In this document: positions 20,095 to 30,019 of the stretch, piece by piece
How the letters are laid out: each line of letters begins with the position of its first letter
Numbering within the stretch: position 1 is the first letter of the stretch
From: Psychrobacter sp. JCM 18902
GTDB taxonomy: Bacteria; Pseudomonadota; Gammaproteobacteria; Pseudomonadales; Moraxellaceae
Length of the DNA: 64,000 nt
NCBI RefSeq assembly: GCF_904846615.1
Contig: NZ_CAJHBK010000001.1
Span: 186,001 to 250,000 of the forward strand
Direction: 5' to 3'
Notes under the pieces: generated by a model
Database searches by the model: none
What the model was told of the DNA's origin: nothing
Seen by the model: only the letters and a program-made list of their open reading frames with translations
Translations under genes and position numbers: made by a program

Positions 20095-20483
20095 TTGAAG
20101 AAAAACTATCTATTGTGTTTTTAGCTCTAACTACTGTTTCTATGTTGAGTGGCTGTGCTAGTAAGTCTACTAATATCCCCATGACTTATGTATCTCCAAA
20201 TGAATATGCAAGTCTTAGCTGTTCCACTTTGGAAAATGAAATGAGAGACATATCACAAAGAGTAGCTACAATTACTGGTCAAGTAGATAAAAAGGCATCA
20301 GCTGACGCATGGCAAATGGGTGTTGGCTTAGTACTATTCTGGCCAGTACTTTTCTTTTTAGAGGGAGGTGATGGCGCACTTCAATCTGACTATGCTCTTT
20401 TGAAAGGTAAGTATGAAGCAGCTTCAAAACAGTATAATCGCAAAGGATGTCCTGATATGAATACAGAGACCTCTAAAATATAA
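20095..20483 (+). pseudogene. Small lipoprotein gene with apparent frameshift in the signal peptide
   Basis: A mature lipoprotein of about 110 residues follows the lipobox MLSGC. It carries a coiled segment (STLENEMRDISQRVATITGQ) and one hydrophobic stretch (VGLVLFWPVLFFLEGG). The main open frame has no good start: GTG 20115 lacks a charged n-region, and the in-frame ATT 20094 would give an acidic one. TTG 20095, 7 bp after AAGGA, reads LKKNYLLCF and then TAG. One extra T in the five-T run near 20113-20118 would join it to LALTTVSMLSGC, a perfect lipoprotein signal. So the gene is frameshifted, phase-variable or mis-sequenced. Its function is unknown. Confidence 0.65.
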
Positions 20484-20521
20484 ATAAACCCCGATAGGCT
20501 GAGCTTATCGGGGTTTATTTA
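20482..20521. terminator. Bidirectional intrinsic terminator
   Basis: A 15-16 bp stem (AAATAAACCCCGATA paired across loop GGCTGAGC) lies between the convergent lipoprotein and yaaA genes. Confidence 0.9.
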
Positions 20522-20543
20522 TACAAATTAGATTTTTTAAAAA

Positions 20544-21344
20544 TTACTGACTGGCTGCATCCCGACGAAAAGTCCAAGTCTTATCATCAGAAGCCTCTTC
20601 ACAGTAATAATATCCCGCCAAATCAAACTGCTTTAGCTGCTCAGCATTGGTCAGCTTATTATCAGCAGCATACTTCACCATCAGTCCGCGTGCTTTTTTG
20701 GCATAGAAGCTAATTACTTTGTATTGACCATTCTTTTCATCTTCAAATCGTGGCGTGATAACTTCCGCATTCAGCGCTTTCTTCTTGACCACTTTGAAAT
20801 ATTCATTTGACGCCAGATTAATCAAAATCTTATCATCACTATCTGCCATACGTGCATTAATAATGGCAGTTACTTCCTCGCCCCAAAACTCATAAAGGTT
20901 ATCACCACGTTCATTTTTCAGTTTGGTACCCATCTCTAAACGATAGGGCTGCATCAAATCGAGCGGTTTTAGTACGCCATATAATCCAGACAAGATACCC
21001 AGATGCTTATTGACGTAAATGGCGGTGTCTTTATCCATATGATACATATCAAGTCCAGTGTAAACATCGCCATCGAATAAATAACCTGCAGGTTTGGCAT
21101 TGTCTAAAGTAAATGGCTTATCGTTGCTCCAACGCCACTCTTGATTGCGCTTGGCATTGAGCTGTGCCAAATCATCAGAGATGCCCATCAGTTCTTGTAA
21201 ATCAATCGGTTCTTTTGATTTTAAGTTTTTCATCAATGCTTGCGCATGTTCGATGAGCTCTGGTTGACTATAATATTTGTCTAAGTTCACTGGCACCGCA
21301 TCTTTCTCATTTAAAGATTTGGCAGGGGAAAGTAAAAAATACAT
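20544..21344 (-). CDS. yaaA: Peroxide stress protein YaaA (DUF328/UPF0246)
   Basis: A 266-residue cytoplasmic protein. The N-terminal MYFLLSPAKSLNEKD, the central LGILSGLYGVLKPLDLMQPY (near residue 115) and INLASNEYFKVV are hallmarks of YaaA. In E. coli the protein is induced by OxyR and lowers free iron during hydrogen peroxide stress; it also binds DNA. I start at ATG 21344 because AAGGA lies six bases upstream; the ATG at 21350 directly abuts that site. It stands alone and diverges from the pnt operon. Confidence 0.94.
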   Translation of the reverse strand: MYFLLSPAKSLNEKDAVPVNLDKYYSQPELIEHAQALMKNLKSKEPIDLQELMGISDDLAQLNAKRNQEWRWSNDKPFTLDNAKPAGYLFDGDVYTGLDMYHMDKDTAIYVNKHLGILSGLYGVLKPLDLMQPYRLEMGTKLKNERGDNLYEFWGEEVTAIINARMADSDDKILINLASNEYFKVVKKKALNAEVITPRFEDEKNGQYKVISFYAKKARGLMVKYAADNKLTNAEQLKQFDLAGYYYCEEASDDKTWTFRRDAASQ

Positions 21345-21827
21345 CGTCATTCCTTATTATAGTTAGTCAATGGGTATTCTATTTATGTATCAAGTTTTCT
21401 TATTATACGATATGCAGCATTGTATCTTGACCTACCCGTCGTTGTTTCGTTTTTTTTAACGTTACCCTTAAAAAGGACAGATATTTGAGTGATATAAGCC
21501 GATAGTTTGTCAAGTCTAGCGTTTAATTGAAAAGGAAAAATTTTTAATATAACAATAAAAGTTATGCAGATGGTGTAAATGCCTAACTTTTTATTTTACT
21601 TGTGGGTCATCATTAGGCAATGAAAGTTGACAGATGATGTCTCTATAATAAAAAGGCATGATGGCAAAGTCGCTATCATTTATTAAATTGATAATCTTTG
21701 GTCAGGATGTTGAACCAACCATGACCAAAGGTTTTTTTGTCCCCTGTGCTTTTTAAATGTGCGTTGAGGGTGTTAAAGGTAGTCGTGAGACGTAAGTATA
21801 GTCATTAGACGTAAGTAAGGAGACGGT
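21345..21827. other. Divergent yaaA-pntA1 gap with a transcribed-leader candidate
   Basis: There is no gene in this 483-bp gap. The right half carries a perfect -10 box TATAAT at 21644-21649 and a terminator-like hairpin at 21696-21738, both pointing toward pntA1. The left half is AT-rich with nothing recognised. Confidence 0.5.
21696..21738 (+). terminator. Terminator-like hairpin inside the pnt leader
   Basis: The arms CTTTGGTCA (21696-21704) and TGACCAAAG (21722-21730) pair perfectly and are followed by GTTTTTTTG. It lies 90 bp before pntA1 and after the TATAAT box at 21644. An alternative pairing of TTGGT with ACCAA inside the loop could compete. It could be an attenuator or the 3' end of an approximately 80-nt RNA. 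Confidence 0.6.
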
Positions 21828-22979
21828 ATGAAAATCGGTGTAATCAGTGCAGATATCGCGAGCGAGAGCCGTGTAGCGATAACCCCAGACGCAGTCAAAA
21901 AATTGCGTAAGCTTGGGTTTGAAGTCGTCATACAGTCAGGTGCAGGTAAAGCAGCGTACTATGCGGATGAGTTGTATCAGGCTGCAGGTGCCGATATTGC
22001 CAGCAGCAGCGCCGAGGTAATCGCACAGTCTCGAATTATTACCACCGTCAATGACTTGCCTGCTGCAGCTATTGAAGGCTTAACGTCAGGTCAGATTGTC
22101 ATTGGCATGCTTGACCCATATCGTAATACTCAGCTTGACACTTATGCGACCAAAGGTGTCACTGCCTTTGCGATGGAGTTATTGCCTCGCACATTGTCAC
22201 GCGCACAGAATATGGACGTACTGTCATCACAGGCCAACCTTGCAGGTTATAAAGCCGTGCTGCTGGCGGCCAATGAGTATTCGCGTCCATTTCCGATGTT
22301 TATGACCTCAGCCGGTACGGTTAAGCCTGCCAAAGTCGTCATCCTCGGTGTGGGTGTGGCAGGTCTGCAAGCGATTGCGACGGCTAAGCGTTTAGGCGCT
22401 GTCGTTGAAGCCAGTGATTTACGTCCGACCGCTCGCGAGCAAGTGGAATCACTCGGTGGTAAATGGCTGGATGTGCCGATGAGTGCAGAGGAGGCTGAGA
22501 CAGCTAAGTCTACAGGTGGTTATGCTTGGACGCCATCAGAGCAATATGTCAAAGATCAAGCTGCTGTTGTAGATAAAGCCTTGAGCAATGCGGACATTGT
22601 CATTACTACAGCGCAGATCCCTGGTCGTAACGCACCGCGCTTGGTGCACGGAGCAACCCTTGCCAAAATGAAAGCAGGCTCAGTACTGATCGATATGGCT
22701 GCTGGAACGGGTGGTAACGTCGAAGGCAGTGTGCCTAACGAAACCATCACTACAGACAACGGTGTACGTATCGTTGGTGCTGCCAATATCCCATCGATGC
22801 TCGCCGCGCAGTCTTCAGATTTGTATGCCAACAATTTGGTTAACTTTATCACCACATTAATTGCGCCTGCTAGCGATGACGCATCAGCTAATTTGGCACT
22901 TAAATTAGACATGGAAGACGAGATTCAGGGCGCACTGGCAGTGACACATGACAGTCAGGTACGACTAGCCAAACGCTAG
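21828..22979 (+). CDS. pntAA: NAD(P) transhydrogenase alpha-1 subunit, NAD(H)-binding domain I
   Basis: The 383-residue soluble dI domain binds NAD(H) for the proton-driven transfer of hydride to NADP+. It opens MKIGVISADIASESRVAITP, and the Rossmann motif VILGVGVAGLQAIATAKRLG lies near residues 167-186. The mobile loop and GTGGNVEGSVPNE are also present. The alpha subunit is split, as in many alpha-proteobacteria and Moraxellaceae, with the membrane part encoded by the next gene. GGAG is located 8 bp before the ATG. It is the first gene of pntAA-pntAB-pntB. Confidence 0.96.
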   Translation: MKIGVISADIASESRVAITPDAVKKLRKLGFEVVIQSGAGKAAYYADELYQAAGADIASSSAEVIAQSRIITTVNDLPAAAIEGLTSGQIVIGMLDPYRNTQLDTYATKGVTAFAMELLPRTLSRAQNMDVLSSQANLAGYKAVLLAANEYSRPFPMFMTSAGTVKPAKVVILGVGVAGLQAIATAKRLGAVVEASDLRPTAREQVESLGGKWLDVPMSAEEAETAKSTGGYAWTPSEQYVKDQAAVVDKALSNADIVITTAQIPGRNAPRLVHGATLAKMKAGSVLIDMAAGTGGNVEGSVPNETITTDNGVRIVGAANIPSMLAAQSSDLYANNLVNFITTLIAPASDDASANLALKLDMEDEIQGALAVTHDSQVRLAKR

Positions 22980-23065
22980 TTTGACGGGCTAAGTTTTTAC
23001 AGCCTGTCATCACAACATTGTCACTACACATTTGCCAGACATGAATAAATTTTTAGGAGGATTAG

Positions 23066-23446
23066 ATGATTGCCACTATTTTAGCGGCAGCGCCAGCTGG
23101 TGCGGCCATGAGTAGCACACCATTTGTAGCGATTTTTACCGTATTTGTACTCGCTATTTTTGTCGGATATTACGTGGTTTGGGGCGTCACGCCTGCACTG
23201 CACACACCATTGATGGCCGTCACCAACGCACTATCAAGTATCGTCATCGTTGGTGCCATGCTACAGACCGTCACGATTGATGGTTCTGTCTTTACACCGA
23301 CCAGTATCCTTGGCGCTTTTGCCGTATTTTTAGCCAGTATCAATATCTTCGGTGGCTTTGCCGTGACTGAGCGTATGCTTGCGATGTTTAAACCGAAAGT
23401 GAAAAAAGCACCTGTAGCAACCACTGATGTCGGAGGTGACGCATGA
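23066..23446 (+). CDS. pntAB: NAD(P) transhydrogenase alpha-2 subunit, membrane domain II part
   Basis: A 126-residue inner-membrane subunit with about four hydrophobic segments ([21 protein letters not shown], then [34 protein letters not shown]). It forms part of the proton channel of the transhydrogenase. It has its own strong ribosome site (AGGAGG, 7 bp before the ATG) and an 86-bp gap from pntAA, so the split is natural and not a frameshift. Its stop overlaps the pntB start by four bases (ATGA). Confidence 0.95.
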   Translation: MIATILAAAPAGAAMSSTPFVAIFTVFVLAIFVGYYVVWGVTPALHTPLMAVTNALSSIVIVGAMLQTVTIDGSVFTPTSILGAFAVFLASINIFGGFAVTERMLAMFKPKVKKAPVATTDVGGDA

Positions 23447-24843
23447 ATGATTTCTCAGCAATGATTGCGGCAAATGCAGATTGGTTCTATCTGGTCGGCG
23501 CGATTCTTTTCGTTTTAACCTTACGTGGTTTATCCAGTCCTAAGACGGCTATTCGTGGTAACCGCTTCGGTATGGTCGCCATGGCGATTGCAGTCGTCAC
23601 GACATTTTTCTTAGCAGAAGGCCCTGTCCTTTGGTTAATTATCGGTGCGATGATTTTGGGTGCCCTCGTCGGCATGTGGAAGGCAAAGACGGTTGCGATG
23701 ACACAAATGCCAGAAACCGTTGCTTTGATGCATTCGTTCGTCGGTTTGGCAGCGGTCGCCATTGCACTGGCAACCGTATTGCATACTGAACAGCAACATG
23801 GTGCCGTTGCTCGTGTCGAACTATTTATCGGTTGCTTCATCGGTGCGATTACGTTCTCAGCTTCGGTCTTTGCCTTTGGTAAATTGGCAGCGAAGAGCTG
23901 GGCGAAAACATTGGTTGGGGGTTGGGTAAAACCCGTCCAAGCGTTACTGTTCATTGCGATGATTGCTTTCGGTGGCGTGTATTTCGTCACTGACTCATTA
24001 CCTGCGTTTTATGCAATGGCTGTGATTGCCGTTATCTTTGGTTGGATGTGGATTGCGCCAATCGGCGGCGGTGACATGCCAGTGGTGGTCTCACTATTGA
24101 ACTCGTTTTCTGGTTGGGCGGCGGCAGGCATTGGTTTCACCCTCGGCAATTCGATGTTGATTATCGCAGGGTCGCTCGTCGGTTCATCAGGTGCGATTTT
24201 GTCTTATATCATGTGTAAAGCTATGAACCGCTCATTACTCAACGTCTTATTTGGCGGTATGGGTACAGGAGCTGTAGCAGCAGGCGCTGATGATGGTGCA
24301 CCTAAAAACTACAAGGCTGGTTCAGCAGAAGATGCTGGGTTCTTAATGGCCAATGCAAGTAGTGTGGTTATTGTTCCGGGTTATGGTATGGCGCAAGGTC
24401 GTGCACAGAACGCGGTAAAAGAGCTGTATGAGTTGCTAAAAGAAGAAGGCGTTAACGTGCGTTTTGCCATTCATCCAGTCGCTGGTCGTATGCCAGGTCA
24501 CATGAACGTGCTATTGGCTGAAGCTGACGTACCTTATGATGATATTTTAGAAATGGATGAGATCAACTCAGACTTCGCGAGTACGGATGTGGTCTTGGTT
24601 ATCGGTGCAAATGATGTGGTAAACCCCTCTGCAAAAGATGATCCATCGTCGCCAATCTTTGGTATGCCGATTCTAGAAGTCACTAAAGCTCAAACCGTTA
24701 TGGTCATCAAGCGCTCAATGAATACAGGTTATGCAGGGCTTGATAATAGTCTGTTCTACATGGATAAAACCATGATGATCTTTGGTGATGCCAAGAAAAT
24801 GGTCGAAGAGATGGTACGTAGTATCAATGGTGCAGGTCATTAA
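23443..24843 (+). CDS. pntB: NAD(P) transhydrogenase beta subunit
   Basis: The 466-residue subunit supplies the rest of the proton channel and the NADP(H)-binding dIII domain. Nine or so hydrophobic segments fill residues 10-270. dIII follows with [20 protein letters not shown] near 305, [18 protein letters not shown] near 346 and [17 protein letters not shown] near 385, all typical NADP-binding segments. The enzyme couples proton entry to NADPH formation. Translation is coupled to pntAB by the 4-bp overlap. Confidence 0.97.
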   Translation: MNDFSAMIAANADWFYLVGAILFVLTLRGLSSPKTAIRGNRFGMVAMAIAVVTTFFLAEGPVLWLIIGAMILGALVGMWKAKTVAMTQMPETVALMHSFVGLAAVAIALATVLHTEQQHGAVARVELFIGCFIGAITFSASVFAFGKLAAKSWAKTLVGGWVKPVQALLFIAMIAFGGVYFVTDSLPAFYAMAVIAVIFGWMWIAPIGGGDMPVVVSLLNSFSGWAAAGIGFTLGNSMLIIAGSLVGSSGAILSYIMCKAMNRSLLNVLFGGMGTGAVAAGADDGAPKNYKAGSAEDAGFLMANASSVVIVPGYGMAQGRAQNAVKELYELLKEEGVNVRFAIHPVAGRMPGHMNVLLAEADVPYDDILEMDEINSDFASTDVVLVIGANDVVNPSAKDDPSSPIFGMPILEVTKAQTVMVIKRSMNTGYAGLDNSLFYMDKTMMIFGDAKKMVEEMVRSINGAGH

Positions 24844-24889
24844 TCTTTAAAGTTAGTTTTTAAATATAATTAAATATCCGCTTTTAAAT

Positions 24890-24915
24890 AAAAAAGTCAC
24901 TTAGGTGGCTTTTTT
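24890..24915 (+). terminator. pnt operon intrinsic terminator
   Basis: AAAAAAGTCAC-TTAG-GTGGCTTTTTT, an 11-bp stem with one wobble pair and a T-run, lies 47 bp after the pntB stop. Confidence 0.88.
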
Positions 24916-25012
24916 GCGTTAAGGTACGCTGCATTTATAGCCAGTCGCTGTTTTATATACAATAATTTATACCCAATAAGTTTACACAAAATAAGCGTTA
25001 AGAGAGTCATTT

Positions 25013-25576
25013 ATGAATATGTTGATACGTTTTTTTATTATGGTCAGTTTGCTAAAACAACAACTTAAGCAGCAATCAATAAGCGAGCGCCTTAGTACTG
25101 AGCTCTTGATTGCACCGACGGTTCGTCATTATCGAGTGTTGCCGCATGATATGGGCTTTCGGAACCATCTGCCTAATTATCGTTATTTGTCTTTTATCGA
25201 GCTAAACATTACTCGCTGGCTGATGGCGTGCTGTCATCAAAAAGGTATTAAACCATTAAATTGGGTTATCGCCATGCAAGAAATGGTTTATCTGAAAGAA
25301 ATTAAATTTTTAGATAAAATGACGGTGAGTAGCACGCTTGCGGGCTGGGATAAAAAATACGTTTATTTTGAAACGCGCTTTTTTGTAAAAAACCAGCTGA
25401 TGGGCGTTGGTATGACTAAGTTTGTATTGACCAATAAAAAAGGCAAATGTGCGCCAGAGATATTGGATATGATAGGCGAGCGGTTGAACGAGGTCATTGA
25501 TTCTTGGAATCAGCATCAAGTGGCGATTAAATCTGCCAAATCTGCTGAAACAAGTAAAACAACAAATGCTGCATAA
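25013..25576 (+). CDS. Acyl-CoA thioesterase-like (4HBT hot-dog) protein
   Basis: A 187-residue protein. After a short hydrophobic N-terminus, the segment VRHYRVLPHDMGFRNHLPNY (about residues 38-57) and FLDKMTVSSTLAGWDKKYVYFETRFFV match the single hot-dog thioesterase subfamily with a D-M/L-G-F-x-N-H active-site region. Such enzymes hydrolyse acyl-CoA; the chain length preference is unknown. The N-terminal hydrophobic segment may tether it to the membrane. GAGAG precedes the ATG. It lies upstream of iscX, separated by 130 bp that include a dyad near 25634-25672. Confidence 0.75.
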   Translation: MNMLIRFFIMVSLLKQQLKQQSISERLSTELLIAPTVRHYRVLPHDMGFRNHLPNYRYLSFIELNITRWLMACCHQKGIKPLNWVIAMQEMVYLKEIKFLDKMTVSSTLAGWDKKYVYFETRFFVKNQLMGVGMTKFVLTNKKGKCAPEILDMIGERLNEVIDSWNQHQVAIKSAKSAETSKTTNAA

Positions 25577-25706
25577 CGAACTTGTCTATAATCAGCAGGC
25601 GAATTTTGGTAGGATAGCGGTTATTAAGTTGCCAATCAAATCATCAGTCAAATTGACCACTGATTTGATGACGTGTCTAAAAATGATTAAAAGTTAAGGA
25701 GCCACC

Positions 25707-25916
25707 ATGACCCCGCAAAAATTAAAATGGACAGACAGCTTAGATATCGCTATTGAGCTGTATGAGAAGTTTCCAGAGACCGATCCGCAGTACATCCGTT
25801 TTACTGATTTACATCGCTGGGTGACTGAGCTTGAAGGTTTTGATGATGATCCACAAAAATCAAACGAAGGCATCTTAGAAGCCATTCAGATGAATTGGAT
25901 TGATGAAGCAGATTAG
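25707..25916 (+). CDS. iscX: Iron-sulfur assembly accessory protein IscX
   Basis: A 69-residue acidic protein. [18 protein letters not shown], then VRFTDLH-like [20 protein letters not shown] and [16 protein letters not shown] follow the E. coli IscX (YfhJ) pattern over the full length. IscX binds iron and the desulfurase IscS and tunes the rate of Fe-S cluster formation. AAGGAG is placed before the ATG. In enterobacteria iscX ends the isc operon; here no other isc gene is near, so it is a stand-alone copy. Confidence 0.94.
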   Translation: MTPQKLKWTDSLDIAIELYEKFPETDPQYIRFTDLHRWVTELEGFDDDPQKSNEGILEAIQMNWIDEAD

Positions 25917-25990
25917 ATTTATACCCTGAAGCGCTATTTTTAATACTATCTTAAATAGAAAACTGAATAAATATATAGGACTTACAGATC

Positions 25991-26491
25991 ATGACTTCAC
26001 AAATTAAAGAGCTACCTGAAGCAATAACTTGTAAAGGTATTAGCGTTCGTACGACCAATAACGCTGAGATTAGCGAAGACACGGCGAAACTGGGTCGTTT
26101 ATGGCAAAAATTTTACCAAAACCATGCTAGTGATCTGCCTAAAGGCGAAGACATTTATGGTGTCTATCATAACTATGAGAGCGATGATTTGGTCGGCGCT
26201 TTTGATGTGGTTGCCAGTTGGAAAGTAGCCAGCGAGCAAGAGCCATCAGACAGTGAAAATATGTCTAAGGCTGCAAACCTAGTAACAGTAGATATTCCTG
26301 CAGGAAAGTATTTGGTATTCTCTGAGCAGGGTAGAATGCCATACACGGTGATGAATGCTTGGGAAAAGGCTTGGACCTATTTTAATGATCGCAGCTGTGA
26401 GCATACCCGAACTTTTGATGTCGATTTTGAGCATTATATCGGTGGTAATCTAGAGTATGGTCAAGTTGATCTCTATATTGGTATTGAGTGA
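25991..26491 (+). CDS. GyrI-like / AraC effector-binding domain protein
   Basis: A 166-residue single-domain protein. The order of elements (GISVRTTNNAEISEDTAKLG, IYGVYHNYESDDLVGAFDVV, VDIPAGKYLVFSEQG, YIGGNLEYGQVDLYIGIE) fits the GyrI-like small-molecule-binding fold, also known as the AraC effector-binding or SOUL-like BRE domain. There is no DNA-binding domain. Stand-alone members bind hydrophobic ligands or gyrase, but here the ligand is unknown. It is monocistronic with a weak ribosome site. Confidence 0.82.
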   Translation: MTSQIKELPEAITCKGISVRTTNNAEISEDTAKLGRLWQKFYQNHASDLPKGEDIYGVYHNYESDDLVGAFDVVASWKVASEQEPSDSENMSKAANLVTVDIPAGKYLVFSEQGRMPYTVMNAWEKAWTYFNDRSCEHTRTFDVDFEHYIGGNLEYGQVDLYIGIE

Positions 26492-26597
26492 AGCGACTAG
26501 AGTAATAAATAGTAAATGTTAATAGGGTAATCAATACTTTAAAGCGAGTTTTGAAGAAAAAAATTATGCAGTTGAGGTTTATGGATTAGAAGATTAA

Positions 26598-26679
26598 TAG
26601 GTCTCTTGCAAAAGTACCAGTTCATTGACTTCCACTAGCGGAGTTACGAGGGCTAGCGATGACTAATGCAAGAGGTCTA
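26598..26679. mobile_element. 82-bp MITE-like element with IS5-type ends
   Basis: The left end TAGGTCTCTTGCA and right end TGCAAGAGGTCTA are inverted repeats (11 of 13 match). They enclose 56 bp with no coding potential. The GGTCTCTTGCAAAAG end resembles termini of IS5-family elements. TAA lies next to both ends, as expected for a short target duplication. It sits between core genes and the AT-rich HNH gene. Confidence 0.6.
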
Positions 26680-26723
26680 ATATTCTATAGTTTATCGAAC
26701 AGCAGACTATGTAAGGAGAAAAA

Positions 26724-27866
26724 ATGACTTCTTCAAAATGTGCACTTTGTGATGTAGAAATCACTAAAAACAATGATACTAAAGAACATATCATTCCTAA
26801 TGCTATCGGGGGAAGGAAAAAGATAAAGGGATTTATTTGCAGAGCTTGTAATAGTACTTCTGGTGATAGTTGGGACAAAGAGTTAGCAAAACAACTTAAC
26901 CCTTTAAGTCTGTTTTTTGGAATTAAACGTGAGCGTCGAGATGTGCCATCGCAATTATTTGAAACTACATCTGGAGATAAGCTAAAGCTTCATGCAAATG
27001 GTAGCATGGCTGACGAGAACCCTGTCTTTTTAGAGACTGCATTAGACGATGGTATTAGTACGAGAATTAATATTCAAGCCCGTGACATAAAAGAGGCTAA
27101 GAATATGCTTAAAGGAGTAAAAAAGAAGTATCCTAAATTTGATATTGAAGATGCCTTTAGTAAGTTAAAAATTCAATCATTATATTGTTCCGATATGCTT
27201 AGAACGGATTTCTCTATGGGAGGTCCTGAGGCAGGCCGTTCTATCGTAAAGTCTGCTTTAGCTTTGGCAGTTTATTCTGGTATTCCTACTGAATCATGCA
27301 TTGAAGCAACAAATTATCTAAATAATGAAGACTCTGAAGCTTGTTTTGGCTATTTTTACGAGTTAGATTTAGTAAAAAATCGTCCCCAAGATACTCCTAT
27401 TCATTGTGTCTCAGTGAAAGGATGTGACAAGAGTAATCAAGTAATCGCTTATGTCGAATATTTTGGCGTACAACGAATGGTGTTATGTCTGGGTAGTAAT
27501 TATACAGGTGAAGCGATATCGAATACATATTCTATAAATCCTATAACTGGCAAAGGGCTTGAACTTGCCGTAGAGTTAAATCTTACAAACGATGAGATAC
27601 GCGAAGCATATCAATACAAAAAGATTCCAAGTGGCTCAGTTGAAGAAGCATTTGAAAAAGTAATCCCTGCGGGTATGAAAGCTGCTTATAAAAAAGAACA
27701 AAATCGAGTTGTCAATAAAGCTATACATAAAGCGTTTGGAAATTGTGGAGCGAAAGAGGGTGAAATGTTGATGCCTGAAAACATTGAGAAAATAATAAGT
27801 ATATTTATGGAAGAGATTGAACCATTCATAATGCATAATATGTCTCAATCATACTCCAGAGATTAA
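26724..27866 (+). CDS. HNH-type nuclease-like protein
   Basis: A 380-residue protein. The N-terminus holds two Cys pairs (CALC at about 6-9 and CRAC at about 39-42) around EHIIPNAIGG, the pattern of HNH_5-type nuclease domains with a structural zinc. The remaining 310 residues are mixed alpha/beta, not recognised, and Lys/Glu-rich at the end. AAGGAG is 8 bp before the ATG. Codon use is clearly more A/T-rich than in neighbouring core genes, and a MITE-like element lies just upstream. Both facts suggest recent acquisition. Such genes are often defence or restriction effectors, but no partner gene is adjacent. Confidence 0.7.
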   Translation: MTSSKCALCDVEITKNNDTKEHIIPNAIGGRKKIKGFICRACNSTSGDSWDKELAKQLNPLSLFFGIKRERRDVPSQLFETTSGDKLKLHANGSMADENPVFLETALDDGISTRINIQARDIKEAKNMLKGVKKKYPKFDIEDAFSKLKIQSLYCSDMLRTDFSMGGPEAGRSIVKSALALAVYSGIPTESCIEATNYLNNEDSEACFGYFYELDLVKNRPQDTPIHCVSVKGCDKSNQVIAYVEYFGVQRMVLCLGSNYTGEAISNTYSINPITGKGLELAVELNLTNDEIREAYQYKKIPSGSVEEAFEKVIPAGMKAAYKKEQNRVVNKAIHKAFGNCGAKEGEMLMPENIEKIISIFMEEIEPFIMHNMSQSYSRD

Positions 27867-27900
27867 CTTATCTCTTTAGTAATAAAAGGATAGTACTGAC

Positions 27901-27933
27901 AAAAAGCACCATCTATTATAGATGGCGCTTTTT
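27901..27933. terminator. Bidirectional intrinsic terminator
   Basis: AAAAAGCACCATCTA and TAGATGGCGCTTTTT pair with one mismatch, between the convergent HNH and dapE genes. Confidence 0.88.
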
Positions 27934-27950
27934 GCTATTAGAAAATGAAA

Positions 27951-29177
<1,227 letters not shown>

Positions 29178-29263
29178 TTATTATAAATTAAGATGATAAA
29201 TTTTTAAGATTGGCAGCCACGATACAATACAATCAGTCGTTGCTTGTTACTTGCTAATGTGTT

Positions 29264-30019
29264 TTAAATATTGTCTTCAACAAAAGGCACCAAACCATCA
29301 CGGCGCATCCACGTCGCGATAGAGTAACGCTGACGATGGGCAATTTGTACTTGATGTTGTAGGTCACTGTCAAATATCACCAATCTATTGGCGACAGGCA
29401 TGACGTTATGATGAACGCCATGTTTATCAATGATTTCTAGTGCGCCGCCGTCAGTTGGTTCCCATTCATCATTGAGATAAAACACCGCAGAGATAACGCG
29501 TTCATCACGCCCAGCTGGATTGTCACTATGCCATTGGTAGCCAAACCCCAGCGGATAGCAAGCATAATGCGCCTCACTGTGGCGAATACCGGCAAATAAA
29601 CTGCGATTAAATAAGCTAGCAAGCGCATTGATAGTTTGCAAATAATAAAACCCAGCAAAGAAATTTTCCGTAATCCAGCGGATGCGATCACCGCGAATAT
29701 CACTGACACGAATCCCAGCTGTCAGCTCTGCATCACGATAGTCAATAAAACCACTCTCTGCTTGCAAGGCTAACAGTGCTTTCGTTTCAAAGACCTCATC
29801 AATAATAATCCAACCATTATCAACGAATGTATCTAGTTGTGTATCAGTCAGCTTATCTTGCCAACTGATATCAAAATCAGACTGTTGTAATACGTGCTGA
29901 GTCAGTGGTTTTTGGCTTGGGTCGTCGCTATGAGGAAATAATAATGGTGGATTATCTTCTCCTATCGGATGATCAATCACCAACTTTGTCACATCAAGAT
30001 TGCTAATAATCTCTGTCAT
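29264..30019 (-). CDS. 2-oxoglutarate/Fe(II)-dependent oxygenase
   Basis: A 251-residue protein with a prolyl-hydroxylase-like core. The iron triad is H-x-D in YQWHSDNPAG (about residues 168-177) plus the His in LQHQVQIAHRQRYS, with the Arg of QRYSIATW for 2-oxoglutarate. Relatives hydroxylate protein side chains; the substrate here is not evident. The first 70 residues are a non-conserved lead-in. It lies 98 bp upstream of dapE in the same direction, so co-transcription is possible. Confidence 0.85.
   Translation of the reverse strand: MTEIISNLDVTKLVIDHPIGEDNPPLLFPHSDDPSQKPLTQHVLQQSDFDISWQDKLTDTQLDTFVDNGWIIIDEVFETKALLALQAESGFIDYRDAELTAGIRVSDIRGDRIRWITENFFAGFYYLQTINALASLFNRSLFAGIRHSEAHYACYPLGFGYQWHSDNPAGRDERVISAVFYLNDEWEPTDGGALEIIDKHGVHHNVMPVANRLVIFDSDLQHQVQIAHRQRYSIATWMRRDGLVPFVEDNI

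Noticed and set aside
21627..21649. TTGACA with TATAAT before the pnt operon as a full promoter
   Set aside because: The spacing is only 11 bp, too short for sigma-70. The TATAAT alone is kept as a -10 candidate.
22979..23066. Split pntA as a possible frameshift
   Set aside because: The two parts are separated by 86 bp, each has its own ribosome site, and split alpha subunits are normal in this group.
25634..25672. Hairpin between the thioesterase gene and iscX as a terminator
   Set aside because: It has no T-run after the stem and the arms need an internal bulge, so I left it as an unexplained dyad.
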